Position numbers and translations under genes: made by a program | From: Bacillota bacterium | Lineage (GTDB): Bacteria; Bacillota; Clostridia; Oscillospirales; Ruminococcaceae | Reading direction: 5' to 3' | Assembly: GCA_023391005.1 (NCBI GenBank) | Contig: JAEWBS010000111.1 | Location: forward strand, 1 to 24,865 | DNA length: 24,865 bases | The notes under the pieces: generated by a model | Databases searched by the model: none | Told to the model about the DNA's origin: nothing | The model's input: the letters and a program-made list of their open reading frames with translations, nothing else | Part shown: piece by piece, positions 14,786 through 22,742 of the stretch | Position numbering within the stretch: position 1 is the stretch's first letter | How the letters are laid out: each line of letters opens with the position of its first letter

Positions 14786-15397
14786 ATGCAAAAGCTAAAC
14801 AGGGAATTCTATAATAGAGATTCAACCGTAGTCGCCAAAGCGCTTTTAGGGAAAATACTCGTCCGCGAGATTGACGGGCAGAGAATCTCAGCTAAGATTG
14901 TTGAAGCGGAAGCATATATGGGCCCTGAGGATAAAGCGGCGCATTCCTACGGCGGTAAAAGGACACCCAGAGTAGCGGTGATGTATGGGGAAGCGGGCTT
15001 TTCTTATATATTTATGATTTATGGCATGCACTGTTGTTTCAATGTGGTAACCAATGAAAAAGAGCGGCCGCAGGCCGTTTTAATAAGAGCGGCGGAGCCT
15101 TTGGAGGGCACGGAATGGATGGCGCTAAGGCGCTTTGGAAAACCCTATCAACAGTTGACAAAAAGCCAGCGCAGAGGCCTGACCAACGGCCCCGGGAAGC
15201 TATGCGCCGCATTCGCATTGGACCGGCGTTTCAACGGTGTGGATTTGTGCGGCAACGCGGTCTATATTGAGGAAGGCGAAAGCGAGCATGTTGCTGTCGT
15301 AACGACAAAACGTGTGGGTATTGACTATGCTGAGGAAGCGAAGGACTATCCTTGGCGATTTTACATCGAAAACAATGACTATGTATCGGTCAAGTAA
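14786..15397 (+). CDS. DNA-3-methyladenine glycosylase (AAG/MPG family)
   Basis: This 203-residue protein is predicted to excise alkylated purines, such as 3-methyladenine and hypoxanthine, starting base excision repair. It matches the AAG/MPG family across its whole length. IVEAEAYMGPEDKAAHSYGG holds the catalytic Glu42, with Tyr44 and His53 in positions matching human Glu125, Tyr127 and His136. Next come KRTPR, the GMHCCFNVVTN core with the DNA-intercalating region, LTNGPGKLCAAFAL, and the end motif RVGIDYAEEAKDYPWRFYI. Length is normal for bacterial members. The ATG has only a weak purine-rich site (AGAAAGAAGAA). A long hairpin follows the stop. No other repair genes are adjacent. Confidence 0.94.
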   Translation: MQKLNREFYNRDSTVVAKALLGKILVREIDGQRISAKIVEAEAYMGPEDKAAHSYGGKRTPRVAVMYGEAGFSYIFMIYGMHCCFNVVTNEKERPQAVLIRAAEPLEGTEWMALRRFGKPYQQLTKSQRRGLTNGPGKLCAAFALDRRFNGVDLCGNAVYIEEGESEHVAVVTTKRVGIDYAEEAKDYPWRFYIENNDYVSVK

Positions 15398-15414
15398 AGA
15401 GACCTTTCAAGATA

Positions 15415-15465
15415 AGATTCAGCCGGTTTACCTCGAGGGGGTAAACCGGCTGAATCTAAATTTTA
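15415..15465 (+). terminator. Perfect 17-bp hairpin after the DNA glycosylase gene
   Basis: The left arm at 15415-15431 (AGATTCAGCCGGTTTAC) is perfectly complementary to 15441-15457 with a nine-base loop. It is followed only by AAATTTT, so the T-tract is displaced. A terminator is likely, about 20 bases past the stop. Confidence 0.7.
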
Positions 15466-15620
15466 AGCGCTATCATGAGCCGTGTGAGCGTAAATCCATA
15501 ATCAGATACGACATAGAGTGCGGCGTCATTTTCGCCGCGCATAGCACAAGACGCCCTCGCCTTTTAGCGGCGCCTACAGGACAATTTTAGAAATTTACCC
15601 TTTTAAAGGTTTCAAGATTA

Positions 15621-15648
15621 TTTACTTGGGCCTTTTTTGCTGTATAAT
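15621..15648 (+). promoter_or_regulatory. Promoter for the diguanylate cyclase
   Basis: A perfect TATAAT (15643-15648) lies 48 bases before the ATG, with a weak TTTACT (15621-15626) at 16-base spacing. Confidence 0.6.
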
Positions 15649-15696
15649 TAAAAAGGACAAAAATCGTCTGACACCTCAGAGCTGCGGGGAATAAAA

Positions 15697-16887
15697 ATGG
15701 TTCTTTTCAATATCAACATGGCGACAATTTTAATCGTTCTTGTTTTAGGCCATCTTTTAACGGGTATGCTCATCATTGCTTATACCCGGCAGCAAAACAG
15801 AAGCAAAGCGGTCAACATGTTTTTGCTTTCAAAATTGCTGCAACCGGCTGGATGGGTGATGCTTGGCCTGAGAGGGCTTGTGCCCAGTATGATCTTAGTG
15901 GCTGTCGCCAATTCCACCCTGTTTACCGGCGCGGCTTTAGAGCTGATCGCGCTCATGATACTCAAGAGCGGCTACACCGAAAGGGTCAAACGCGCTTACA
16001 CCACCCTACTTGTTTGTTGCATTATGGTGTTTGTTGGGGCGACGGCATATGGTTTTCCTGAGAACGTCAGAATCACCTTTGCCTCCTCGATCACGGCAAT
16101 ATTAATGCTGTTTCCTGTGTACAAGCTTTTTACAGATAAAAACGCTTCCAGACTCCAAAAGGTCATTGCCATCCTCTACAGCCTTACAATATCGCTTTTG
16201 ATATTCCGGGCTGTTGCGGCAATAACGACCGACCTTGACATGAATCTGACATCGACAAGCATTTTTAACACATGGCTTTTTTTGCTGCTCTATGTTGTGA
16301 TGCTGGCAGGAAGCACGGGGTTTATCCTGCTCGACAAAGAAAAACAGGATCTTGAGCTGCTAAAGGCCGCCTCCTTTGACGGATTGACAAATATTTTGAA
16401 TCGCGAAACTTTCATAATGCGGTCAAAGGACCTTATCTCCCTATGCTTAAGAAAGCAGGAGAAAATCGCGTTTTTGTTGATTGATATTGATGATTTTAAA
16501 AAAATAAATGATAAATACGGGCATTTTGTCGGCGACGCCGTGCTGCAGGATTTTGCCAATGCGATTAAAAAGCAATTGAGAAGCTACGATCTGTTTGGCA
16601 GATATGGCGGAGAAGAGTTTGCCATACTGCTTCCCGAGGCGGATGAGAACAACGTGCGGGAAGTTGCGGAACGGTTAAGGGCGACGATAGAAAACACCTC
16701 TGTCGGCACCCCCGATACCCCCATAAAATATACGATAAGCATCGGTTTTTTTAGTATCCTGCCCGGTGAAGGAACCGATATCGACCTGCTGTATAGGCTT
16801 TGCGATCAGGCCCTTTATCTGGCCAAATACCACGGTAAAAACTGTTGTAAAAGCGCCTCGGAGATATGCGACCGATGCATCGGCTAA
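15697..16887 (+). CDS. Membrane diguanylate cyclase (GGDEF)
   Basis: This 396-residue protein has an N-terminal membrane region of about six to seven helices (residues 8-212) and a C-terminal GGDEF domain (about 222-390). It is predicted to make cyclic di-GMP from two GTP at the inner face of the membrane. Active-site features are DGLTNILNRETF, the metal-binding LIDIDDFKKINDKYGH, the A-site GGEEF (304-308), and YTISIGF with DQALYLAKYHGKN. An RxxD inhibitory site (RSYD, 295-298) lies five residues before GGEEF, so product inhibition is expected. The membrane domain is uncharacterised and no ligand is evident. GCGGGGA lies about seven bases before the ATG. It has its own promoter. Confidence 0.93.
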   Translation: MVLFNINMATILIVLVLGHLLTGMLIIAYTRQQNRSKAVNMFLLSKLLQPAGWVMLGLRGLVPSMILVAVANSTLFTGAALELIALMILKSGYTERVKRAYTTLLVCCIMVFVGATAYGFPENVRITFASSITAILMLFPVYKLFTDKNASRLQKVIAILYSLTISLLIFRAVAAITTDLDMNLTSTSIFNTWLFLLLYVVMLAGSTGFILLDKEKQDLELLKAASFDGLTNILNRETFIMRSKDLISLCLRKQEKIAFLLIDIDDFKKINDKYGHFVGDAVLQDFANAIKKQLRSYDLFGRYGGEEFAILLPEADENNVREVAERLRATIENTSVGTPDTPIKYTISIGFFSILPGEGTDIDLLYRLCDQALYLAKYHGKNCCKSASEICDRCIG

Positions 16888-16997
16888 AAAGAATGAAATT
16901 TGTTTTTAAATTTAGCGTTTTAAGCGCAAAAGCAAAAATGCATGTGTTTTGCTGATCCGGGCAAAATATCATCAGAAATTAAAAGGGGACGCTATAT

Positions 16998-17363
16998 ATG
17001 AATATCCGCACCGTTGAAGTAAATGGCTTAAAACTGGCTGTCGTGAACAGCTCAGAAAAGCTCCTCTCCAACATGCAGTCGGCTTTAGATTTTATGATGT
17101 CGGTCCAGTACGAGAGCGGCGCCAACCGCATCATCCTCTATAAAGAAGAAATTGCTGAAGATTTTTTTATTCTAAGCACCCGCCTCGCGGGCGATATCTT
17201 GCAGAAATTTATCAACTACCACATCAAGCTTGCCATTATTGGCGATTTTTCAACCTACACAAGTAAGCCGTTGCGAGATTTCATCTACGAAAGCAATAAC
17301 GGAAAAGACTTCTTTTTTGTCTCATCAGAGGACCAAGCCATTAAAAAATTGAGTAATGTCTAA
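16998..17363 (+). CDS. DUF4180 domain protein
   Basis: This 121-residue soluble protein matches the uncharacterised DUF4180 family over its length. Recognisable parts are LKLAVVNSSEKLLSNMQSAL, the central YESGANRIILYKEEIAEDFF, and LAGDILQKFINYHIKLAIIG, with FSTYTSKPLRDFIYESNNGK near the end. It looks like an alpha/beta protein related in style to STAS-like or DUF4325-type small regulators, but no function is established. AAGGGGA lies nine bases ahead of ATG 16998. It follows the diguanylate cyclase by 110 bases without a clear terminator between them, so read-through is possible. A strong terminator follows. Confidence 0.82.
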   Translation: MNIRTVEVNGLKLAVVNSSEKLLSNMQSALDFMMSVQYESGANRIILYKEEIAEDFFILSTRLAGDILQKFINYHIKLAIIGDFSTYTSKPLRDFIYESNNGKDFFFVSSEDQAIKKLSNV

Positions 17364-17384
17364 CCCCTCCTTTTTGTCACACCC

Positions 17385-17427
17385 CCGCCGCCAAAGCCCA
17401 ACCGGCTTTAGGCGGCGGCTTTTTGTT
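17385..17427 (+). terminator. Intrinsic terminator of the DUF4180 gene
   Basis: CCGCCGCC-AAAGCC (17385-17398) pairs with GGCTTT (17404-17409), a bulged A, and GGCGGCGG (17411-17418). CTTTTTGTTT follows. Confidence 0.92.
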
Positions 17428-17562
17428 TGAAGCGGCCTCCCATGGTGGGCAGCGCGCCCGTGGAAGTGATACCGGGCAGCCGCCGCGCGCGCAGGCCTTT
17501 TACACCATTTAATTTGCGGCTTCATAGGATAATAAAAATACAAACTGAAAAGGATGATAGCA

Positions 17563-18573
17563 ATGTCCTTTCAATCCAAGCCGCCGATCGCCAACCACCC
17601 TGATGCGGCAGATGGCCTTGCGCCATCTCGCGCACCCAGCCAAATCGATATAGAATTTAGCAACCTCATGCAGTTTATCAAAGAGCGGGACATCGCCAAG
17701 ATGACCGAGGCTATTAAACGCAATCTTGCACATTTTAACGCGACCAACAGCCGACTATACAACGGCACCATCAGCTTTGTCAATCAATACAAGCTTTGGG
17801 GCGAATATGACCCCGAAAAGGGTGTCTATGCGATGGCCGAAAACCGGGCCCATGCCCTCGTCGAACACCGCGAGGATTTTGAATGGCTCTACGGTGTGCT
17901 CAAGGACCATCGCTCCAAAAGAATTCTCGTCAACATTCTATATTATTGGCTGATGTCCGATCCTCAAAGGGTGGAGCAGATCTGTGACAAGACCTTTAGC
18001 CAATATTTTGACCTCGACATCCTCAACTGTGATGAAAATGAGGTCTTTGTGGATATCGGCGGCTATATCGGAGACACCCTTATCCAGTACGCCAAGGTTT
18101 TTGGCAAAAACGGCTACAAACGCATCTATTGTTATGAGATCGTGCCTGCCAACATCGAGTATATTGAAAAAAACATCGCGCTCCTTGAGCTGAATAACGT
18201 CCTGATCCGCCAAAAGGGCGCCGGAGACAAAAACGGCACGCTATATTTCGATTCCAATACCCTGTCCTCGGTCAGCCAGCTTTCCGAGAGCGGGGCTATC
18301 GCCGTTCCCGTCACTAAAGTCGATGACGATATTGAAGAAACCGTCACCTTTATCAAAATGGATATTGAGGGCGGTGAGGAGTCGGCACTTTCGGGCTGTC
18401 TGAAAACAATCAAGCGCGATCATCCAAAGCTCGCGCTGAGCGTTTATCATAACCACAAGGACCTTTGGAAGCTGGCCCGCATGATCTACGCGGCCGATCC
18501 TTCCTACCATTTTTATCTGCGCTATTATGGAATGCCGGTTTTCCCGACCGAATACGTGCTGTACGCGGTTTAG
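17563..18573 (+). CDS. FkbM family SAM-dependent methyltransferase
   Basis: This 336-residue soluble protein has two parts. The N-terminal 150 residues are helical and not assigned. The C-terminal part (about 160-336) is an FkbM-type Rossmann methyltransferase. SAM-binding motif I is EVFVDIGGYIGDTLIQYAK, followed by YCYEIVPANIEYIEKN, then IRQKGAGDKNGTLYF, and the FkbM hallmark TFIKMDIEGGEESALSG with LALSVYHNHKDLWKLAR. Such enzymes O-methylate sugars, polyketides or glycans; the N-terminal extension resembles sugar-modification members found in Firmicutes. The substrate is unknown. ATG 17563 is preferred, with AAAGG about nine bases ahead; ATG 17554 in frame overlaps that site. It is flanked by terminators on both sides and is thus monocistronic. 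Confidence 0.88.
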   Translation: MSFQSKPPIANHPDAADGLAPSRAPSQIDIEFSNLMQFIKERDIAKMTEAIKRNLAHFNATNSRLYNGTISFVNQYKLWGEYDPEKGVYAMAENRAHALVEHREDFEWLYGVLKDHRSKRILVNILYYWLMSDPQRVEQICDKTFSQYFDLDILNCDENEVFVDIGGYIGDTLIQYAKVFGKNGYKRIYCYEIVPANIEYIEKNIALLELNNVLIRQKGAGDKNGTLYFDSNTLSSVSQLSESGAIAVPVTKVDDDIEETVTFIKMDIEGGEESALSGCLKTIKRDHPKLALSVYHNHKDLWKLARMIYAADPSYHFYLRYYGMPVFPTEYVLYAV

Positions 18574-18632
18574 CGGCACCGCGCAAACCGGATGATAAGG
18601 CTGTATCTTTTAAAGCCCGACGCCAAATATGC

Positions 18633-18669
18633 AAAATCCCCCGTCTCTAAAGAGAGACGGGGGATTTTT
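18633..18669. terminator. Bidirectional terminator between fkbM-like gene and groEL
   Basis: A perfect 16-bp stem (18633-18648 with 18653-18668, loop AAAG) starts with AAAA and ends with TTTTTA, so it works on both strands. It separates the converging methyltransferase gene and groEL. Confidence 0.93.
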
Positions 18670-18728
18670 ATTCGGGAACTATTTAAATAACAACCAACGA
18701 CAATTGTTGTTTAAATCAACGGGGGTGC

Positions 18729-20363
18729 TTAGTACATGCCGCCCATACCGCCCATGCCGCCGCCTGCGGGCATTGCGGGCTCATCCTTGACCGGCTCGCT
18801 GACGAGCGACTCGGTGGTCAGCACCATTGCGGCGACCGAAGCCGCGTTTTGCAGAGCGCTTCTGGCAACCTTGGTCGGGTCGACAATGCCGGCCTCAACC
18901 ATATCGACATATTCTTCGCTCTCGGCGTTAAAGCCATAGCCAACCTTGCCCTCGCGGTTGATCTTGTCGACGATGACCGAGCCCTCAAGTCCGGCGTTCT
19001 TAGCGATCTGGCGGACCGGCTCCTCAAGCGCGCGCAGCAGAATCTTAGCGCCGGTCTTCTCGTCGCCCTCAAGCTCGGAGAGCAGCTTCTCGACGGCGGG
19101 CATCGCGTTGAGCAGCGCCACGCCGCCGCCCGCGACAAGGCCTTCCTCAACGGCGGCCTTGGTGGCGGAAAGGGCGTCCTCAATACGCAGCTTCTTTTCC
19201 TTCATCTCGACCTCGGTCGCAGCGCCGACCTTGATGACGGCTACGCCGCCCGCAAGCTTCGCCAGACGCTCCTGAAGCTTCTCTCGGTCGAAGTCGGAGG
19301 TGGTGTTCTCCATCTCGGAGCGGATCTGCGCCACACGGGCCTTGATGGCTGCGGGATCGCCCGCGCCGTTGACGATAACGGTGTTCTCTTTGCTGACCTT
19401 GACCTGGCTGGCGCGGCCGAGCATACCGACGGTGGCTTCCTTGAGCTCATAGCCGAGGTCGCTGCTCACGACGGTGCCGCCGGTGAGAATGGCGATATCC
19501 TCAAGCATGGCCTTGCGGCGGTCGCCAAAGCCGGGGGCCTTGACGGCGACGCAGGTAAAGGTGCCGCGCAGGCGGTTGACCAAGAGCGTTGCGAGCGCCT
19601 CGCCCTCAACATCTTCAGCGACAATGACAAGCTTTCTGCCCGACTGCACGATCTGCTCAAGCAGCGGCAGAATCTCCTGAATAGACGCGATCTTCTTGTC
19701 GGTGATCAGCAGGTAGGCGTCGTCGACAACCGCTTCCATCTTGTCGGTATCGGTGACCATGTAGGGGGAGATATAACCGCGGTCAAACTGCATGCCCTCG
19801 ACGACCTCGGTATAGGTCTCGGCGGTCTTGGACTCCTCAAGCGTGATGACGCCGTCGGCGCCGACCTTATCCATAGCTTCGGCAATCAGCTTGCCGATGA
19901 AGGCGTCGCCGGCCGAAACGGTTGCGGCCGAGGCGATATCCGCCGAGCCCGAAACCTTCTTGGAGTTCTCCTTGATCGACTCGACAGCGACGTCAACCGC
20001 CTTCTGAATGCCGCGCTTGACGCTCATGGGGTTCGCGCCCGCCGCAACGTTCTTCATGCCCTCGCGCACCAGCGCCTGAGCCAGCAGAGTGGCGGTGGTG
20101 GTGCCGTCACCGGCGGCGTCGTTCGTCTTAGTCGCCACTTCTTTGACAAGCTGCGCGCCCATGTTCTCAAAGGGGTCCTCGAGCTCGATCTCCTTGGCGA
20201 TGGTCACACCGTCGTTGGTGATGAGCGGCGCGCCGTACTTCTTATCGAGCACAACGTTACGGCCCTTGGGACCGAGGGTAATTTTAACGGTATCGGCAAG
20301 CTTGTCGATGCCCGCCTGTAAAGACTTTCTGGCTTCTTCGCCGTAAGAGATAATCTTAGCCAT
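18729..20363 (-). CDS. groEL: Chaperonin GroEL (Hsp60)
   Basis: This 544-residue protein forms the 14-mer folding chamber that, with GroES, refolds proteins using ATP. It aligns along its full length: MAKIISYGEEARKSLQAGID, the ATP-binding VTLGPKGRNVVLDKKYGAP-type segment, the phosphate loop DAAGDGTTTAT, the apical domain (RGYISPYMVTDTDKMEAV), LAGGVAVIKVGAATEVEMKE, and VAGGGVALLNA. The C-terminal tail has Gly-Gly-Met repeats. There are no missing catalytic residues; Asp in GDGTTT and the distal Asp region are present. AGGGAGG ahead of ATG 20363 fixes the start. It follows groES by 36 bases in the same CIRCE-controlled operon. Confidence 0.98.
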   Translation of the reverse strand: MAKIISYGEEARKSLQAGIDKLADTVKITLGPKGRNVVLDKKYGAPLITNDGVTIAKEIELEDPFENMGAQLVKEVATKTNDAAGDGTTTATLLAQALVREGMKNVAAGANPMSVKRGIQKAVDVAVESIKENSKKVSGSADIASAATVSAGDAFIGKLIAEAMDKVGADGVITLEESKTAETYTEVVEGMQFDRGYISPYMVTDTDKMEAVVDDAYLLITDKKIASIQEILPLLEQIVQSGRKLVIVAEDVEGEALATLLVNRLRGTFTCVAVKAPGFGDRRKAMLEDIAILTGGTVVSSDLGYELKEATVGMLGRASQVKVSKENTVIVNGAGDPAAIKARVAQIRSEMENTTSDFDREKLQERLAKLAGGVAVIKVGAATEVEMKEKKLRIEDALSATKAAVEEGLVAGGGVALLNAMPAVEKLLSELEGDEKTGAKILLRALEEPVRQIAKNAGLEGSVIVDKINREGKVGYGFNAESEEYVDMVEAGIVDPTKVARSALQNAASVAAMVLTTESLVSEPVKDEPAMPAGGGMGGMGGMY

Positions 20364-20399
20364 AATAGATGTTCCTCCCTTTATTTTGATCGGTAATGG

Positions 20400-20684
20400 T
20401 TATTCAACAATCGCGAGAATGTCGGACTGGCGCAGGATGGTGTATTCCACGCCGTCGATCTTGACCTCGGTTCCGGCATATTTGCTCATGAGAACCTTGT
20501 CCCCCGCCTTGAGATACATTGTCACCTCTTTGCCATCCACAACGCCGCCGGGGCCCACCGCGATAACCTCTGCAACCTGAGGCTTTTCCTTCGCGGAACC
20601 TGCGAGGATGATTCCGCTCTTGGTGGTCTCTTCCGCTTCAACCATCTTGATTACGACTCTGTCTGCCAACGGTTTAATGTTCAT
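20400..20684 (-). CDS. groES: Co-chaperonin GroES (Hsp10)
   Basis: This 94-residue protein forms the seven-subunit lid of the GroEL chamber. It matches the family over its full length: MNIKPLADRVVIKMVEAEET, the mobile loop ETTKSGIILAGSAKEKPQ that docks on GroEL, EVIAVGPGG, LKAGDKVLMSKYAGTEVKID and the C-terminal EYTILRQSDILAIVE. ATG 20684 is chosen because GGAGG lies just ahead; an open extension of 15 codons reaches into the CIRCE element and cannot be translated from the expected transcript. First gene of the groES-groEL operon. Confidence 0.98.
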   Translation of the reverse strand: MNIKPLADRVVIKMVEAEETTKSGIILAGSAKEKPQVAEVIAVGPGGVVDGKEVTMYLKAGDKVLMSKYAGTEVKIDGVEYTILRQSDILAIVE

Positions 20685-20722
20685 TGCTGTTCCTCCATTT
20701 ATATAGATTTTATTTAACTTTG

Positions 20723-20749
20723 TTAGCACTCTTATCTTTTGAGTGCTAA
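20723..20749. promoter_or_regulatory. CIRCE operator (HrcA binding site)
   Basis: This is a perfect CIRCE element: TTAGCACTC (20723-20731), nine bases, GAGTGCTAA (20741-20749). HrcA binds it and represses class I heat-shock genes. It sits directly after the -10 of the groES promoter, at the expected transcription start. hrcA itself is not in the window. Confidence 0.98.
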
Positions 20750-20753
20750 GAAT

Positions 20754-20781
20754 ATTCTAGCCTATTTTTCAAAAAAATCAA
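20754..20781 (-). promoter_or_regulatory. groES-groEL promoter
   Basis: On the minus strand, TTGATT (20781-20776), a 16-base spacer and TAGAAT (20759-20754) stand immediately upstream of CIRCE. Confidence 0.8.
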
Positions 20782-21140
20782 GGGATTTTTGAGATTTTTT
20801 TCAAAATTTACAACAAATTCATTTTTGCTCTCCGCTGTAAAGCGGCACGCTGATGCGAAAATCGGGCGAAGCGCCGCGTTGAATCTCCCGCGGGCAAAGA
20901 TCGGCACATCACCAACGCTATACGCCAACCGCTGCACGGCAAGCGACTCGGCATTCCAACGCTTAGGTTGCCCCGTTTGCGCCGTCAGTTTCACGCGCCT
21001 ACAGCTTTTGTCTCCAACAGACGTTCTCAGTGATATGCCGCTGAAGCAATATGCTTTATAATGTCTTTTTGATCGGCGTATGACATTGAAAACTTCGACA
21101 ACCGCTTCATTTTCAGCATATCGGCGCCCACAATAAAAAA
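20782..21140. other. Intergenic region without a supported gene
   Basis: The stretch between groES and the ZIP transporter gene is about 500 bases long. Open frames of 80-90 codons exist on both strands (about 20746-20994 minus and 20789-21061 plus), but neither has a ribosome binding site or a family I know, and they overlap each other. There are modest inverted repeats, for example AATGTC/GACATT at about 21060-21088. I see no tRNA, riboswitch or repeat array. Confidence 0.5.
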
Positions 21141-21168
21141 AGCCTGCGGCACTTTAAGGCCGCAGGCC
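21134..21168 (-). terminator. Intrinsic terminator of the ZIP transporter gene
   Basis: On the minus strand a perfect nine-pair stem (GCCTGCGGC at 21142-21150 with 21159-21167) is followed by TTTTTTTATTG. It lies about 90 bases past the ZIP stop. Confidence 0.9.
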
Positions 21169-21258
21169 CTGAGAAACCGAAATTCCGCCTTGAAAACCGC
21201 GCCAACGCCTGAGCCGCACAAACCCGGCGGCGGTACAAACTGTCGGCAAAATGAGGGG

Positions 21259-22029
21259 TCAAAACAAGCAGCCGTTGACGAGCATCAACAGAATGCCAAA
21301 CAGCACCCCCGCCACGCCATACCCCGTCTGCTTGCCGCACAGCGCCGCGGGCAGCAGCTCGGCAACCGCGATGGCGCTCATCAGCCCCGCGATGCCGCAG
21401 AACATCATGGCCAGCCCGCGCTCGGTGAGCACCGGCTGCAAAAAGCGCAGTGCCAACAGCGCGCCCAGCGGCTCGGCCGCGCCTGAAACCGCCGCCAACA
21501 GCAGCGCGGGCGCGCGTCGGTCAAGCGCCGCGTAGACCGGCATGGCGACCGATATCCCCTCGGGAATATTGTGCAGCGCGATGGCCGCGCAGAGCTTGAG
21601 CCCCATCTTAACATCGCGGCTGGCGCTTAAAAACACCGCCATGCCCTCAGGCAGGTTATGTAGCATCAGCGCCAGCATCGAAAAAACGCCCAGCCGCAGC
21701 AGCTGACGCTCCCGCTGCGCGCGATCTCGCTCAAAACCTCCGGGCAGAACCGAATCTAAAAGCTGCGAGCACAGCATGCCCGCCGCGCACGAAAAGACCG
21801 CCACGGCAGTGCCGGCCAGCCCCGGCATCTCAAACATCAGCACCCCAACCGCGTCGGGCAGCAGCTCTAAGAGCGACACCGACAGCATCACCCCAGCTGA
21901 AAAGCCCAGCGCCAGCGTTAAAAGCGACGCTTTGGGCCGGCGCACCATGACGGCCAACAGCGCGCCGATCACGGTGGCGCCACCGGCTGCGGCGCTTAAA
22001 ACAAGCGGCAATAGGGCGTTTTGCGGCAT
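21259..22029 (-). CDS. ZIP family divalent metal transporter
   Basis: This 256-residue membrane protein has eight predicted helices and matches the ZupT/GufA branch of the ZIP family, which imports zinc and other divalent metals. The metal-site helices are clear: LMLHNLPEGMAVFLSA (helix IV) and AIALHNIPEGISVAMPVYAA (helix V), with SGAAEPLGALL after them. The loop after helix III (about residues 95-112) is short and charged and lacks the His-rich cluster found in some members. Metal choice cannot be read from sequence. AAGGAGAG ahead of the ATG on the minus strand supports the start. It is a single-gene unit with its own terminator, divergent from the phosphodiesterase gene. Confidence 0.92.
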   Translation of the reverse strand: MPQNALLPLVLSAAAGGATVIGALLAVMVRRPKASLLTLALGFSAGVMLSVSLLELLPDAVGVLMFEMPGLAGTAVAVFSCAAGMLCSQLLDSVLPGGFERDRAQRERQLLRLGVFSMLALMLHNLPEGMAVFLSASRDVKMGLKLCAAIALHNIPEGISVAMPVYAALDRRAPALLLAAVSGAAEPLGALLALRFLQPVLTERGLAMMFCGIAGLMSAIAVAELLPAALCGKQTGYGVAGVLFGILLMLVNGCLF

Positions 22030-22129
22030 GGCGTATCTCTCCTTTGCAGGCGGGCCTTCTGTAACACCGCCACATCAATAGCTATTCGCCCTGCGGCCAA
22101 ATTATTTGCCGGATATGCCGTCCGCGCAA

Positions 22130-22158
22130 TTTACAAAGTTTGGTGCAGGTGATACTAT
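22130..22158 (+). promoter_or_regulatory. Promoter for the phosphodiesterase-lipoprotein unit
   Basis: TTTACA (22130-22135), a 17-base spacer and TACTAT (22153-22158) lie 52 bases before the ATG of the phosphodiesterase gene. Confidence 0.55.
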
Positions 22159-22210
22159 ATCTTAAAATACGCCGGTTACAGCGCCAGCATTTTTACAAAG
22201 GATATTTGCT

Positions 22211-22690
22211 ATGAGAATTCTCGTCGTATCGGATACTCACCACGATTTTGACGCGCTTTACCGCCTTGTGCTGCGCGAAAAGGACGCCATTGATCTGCTC
22301 GTGCATCTTGGCGACGGCGCGCAGGATGTCGACGACCTGCGCGCCGTCTGGCCGCTGCTGCCGGTGCGGTTTGTGCGCGGCAACTGCGATTATGTTTCCA
22401 CCGCGCCCGACACGGCAACGGTTGAGATCGGCGGCCTGCGGCTCTTTTTGACCCACGGCCATTTGTTTGACGTCAACCGCGCGACCGAGCGGCTAGCGGC
22501 GCAGGCGCGGCGGCAAAATGCCGCTGTGGCGCTGTTCGGGCACACCCACCGCCAGCTCTGCCGCGACGTATTAGGCATACAGCTCTTAAACCCCGGCAGC
22601 CTCGGCAAACCCCGCGACGGTGCGCGCGGCTACGGCGTCATCGAGATTAAACAGGGGCAGCCGGTCTGCTCGCTGCATCGGTTTGAGTAA
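22211..22690 (+). CDS. YfcE/MJ0936-type metallophosphoesterase
   Basis: This 159-residue soluble enzyme of the calcineurin-like superfamily has the complete two-metal site: SDTHHD (Asp8, His10), HLGDGAQD, RGNCD, the HGH of FLTHGHLFDV, and FGHTHRQL. The end LLNPGSLGKPR is the usual YfcE/MJ0936 finish. Characterised relatives hydrolyse phosphodiesters such as bis-pNPP in a Mn-dependent way, but the physiological substrate is unknown. In many Clostridia a gene like this follows rdgB and rph; that context is absent here. AAAGGA lies about nine bases before the ATG. The lipoprotein gene follows after 52 bases and is probably in the same transcript. Confidence 0.93.
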   Translation: MRILVVSDTHHDFDALYRLVLREKDAIDLLVHLGDGAQDVDDLRAVWPLLPVRFVRGNCDYVSTAPDTATVEIGGLRLFLTHGHLFDVNRATERLAAQARRQNAAVALFGHTHRQLCRDVLGIQLLNPGSLGKPRDGARGYGVIEIKQGQPVCSLHRFE

Positions 22691-22742
22691 AGAACCCCAA
22701 TTGCGCGCATGGCTACAAATTGATGACCAAGGAGGACATATC

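Noticed and set aside
13089..15397. A complete anti-phage operon (cyclase, membrane protein, DNA glycosylase)
   Set aside because: The three genes differ in composition, are separated by wide gaps, and the glycosylase is a standard MPG repair enzyme; there is no effector domain, so I do not claim a system.
18849..20321. Open frame of 490 codons on the + strand antisense to groEL
   Set aside because: It is opposite a fully conserved groEL, has no ribosome binding site, and its composition is what reverse-complemented GroEL codons give.
20685..20729. Longer start for GroES
   Set aside because: It begins inside the CIRCE operator; GGAGG before ATG 20684 gives the standard GroES N-terminus.
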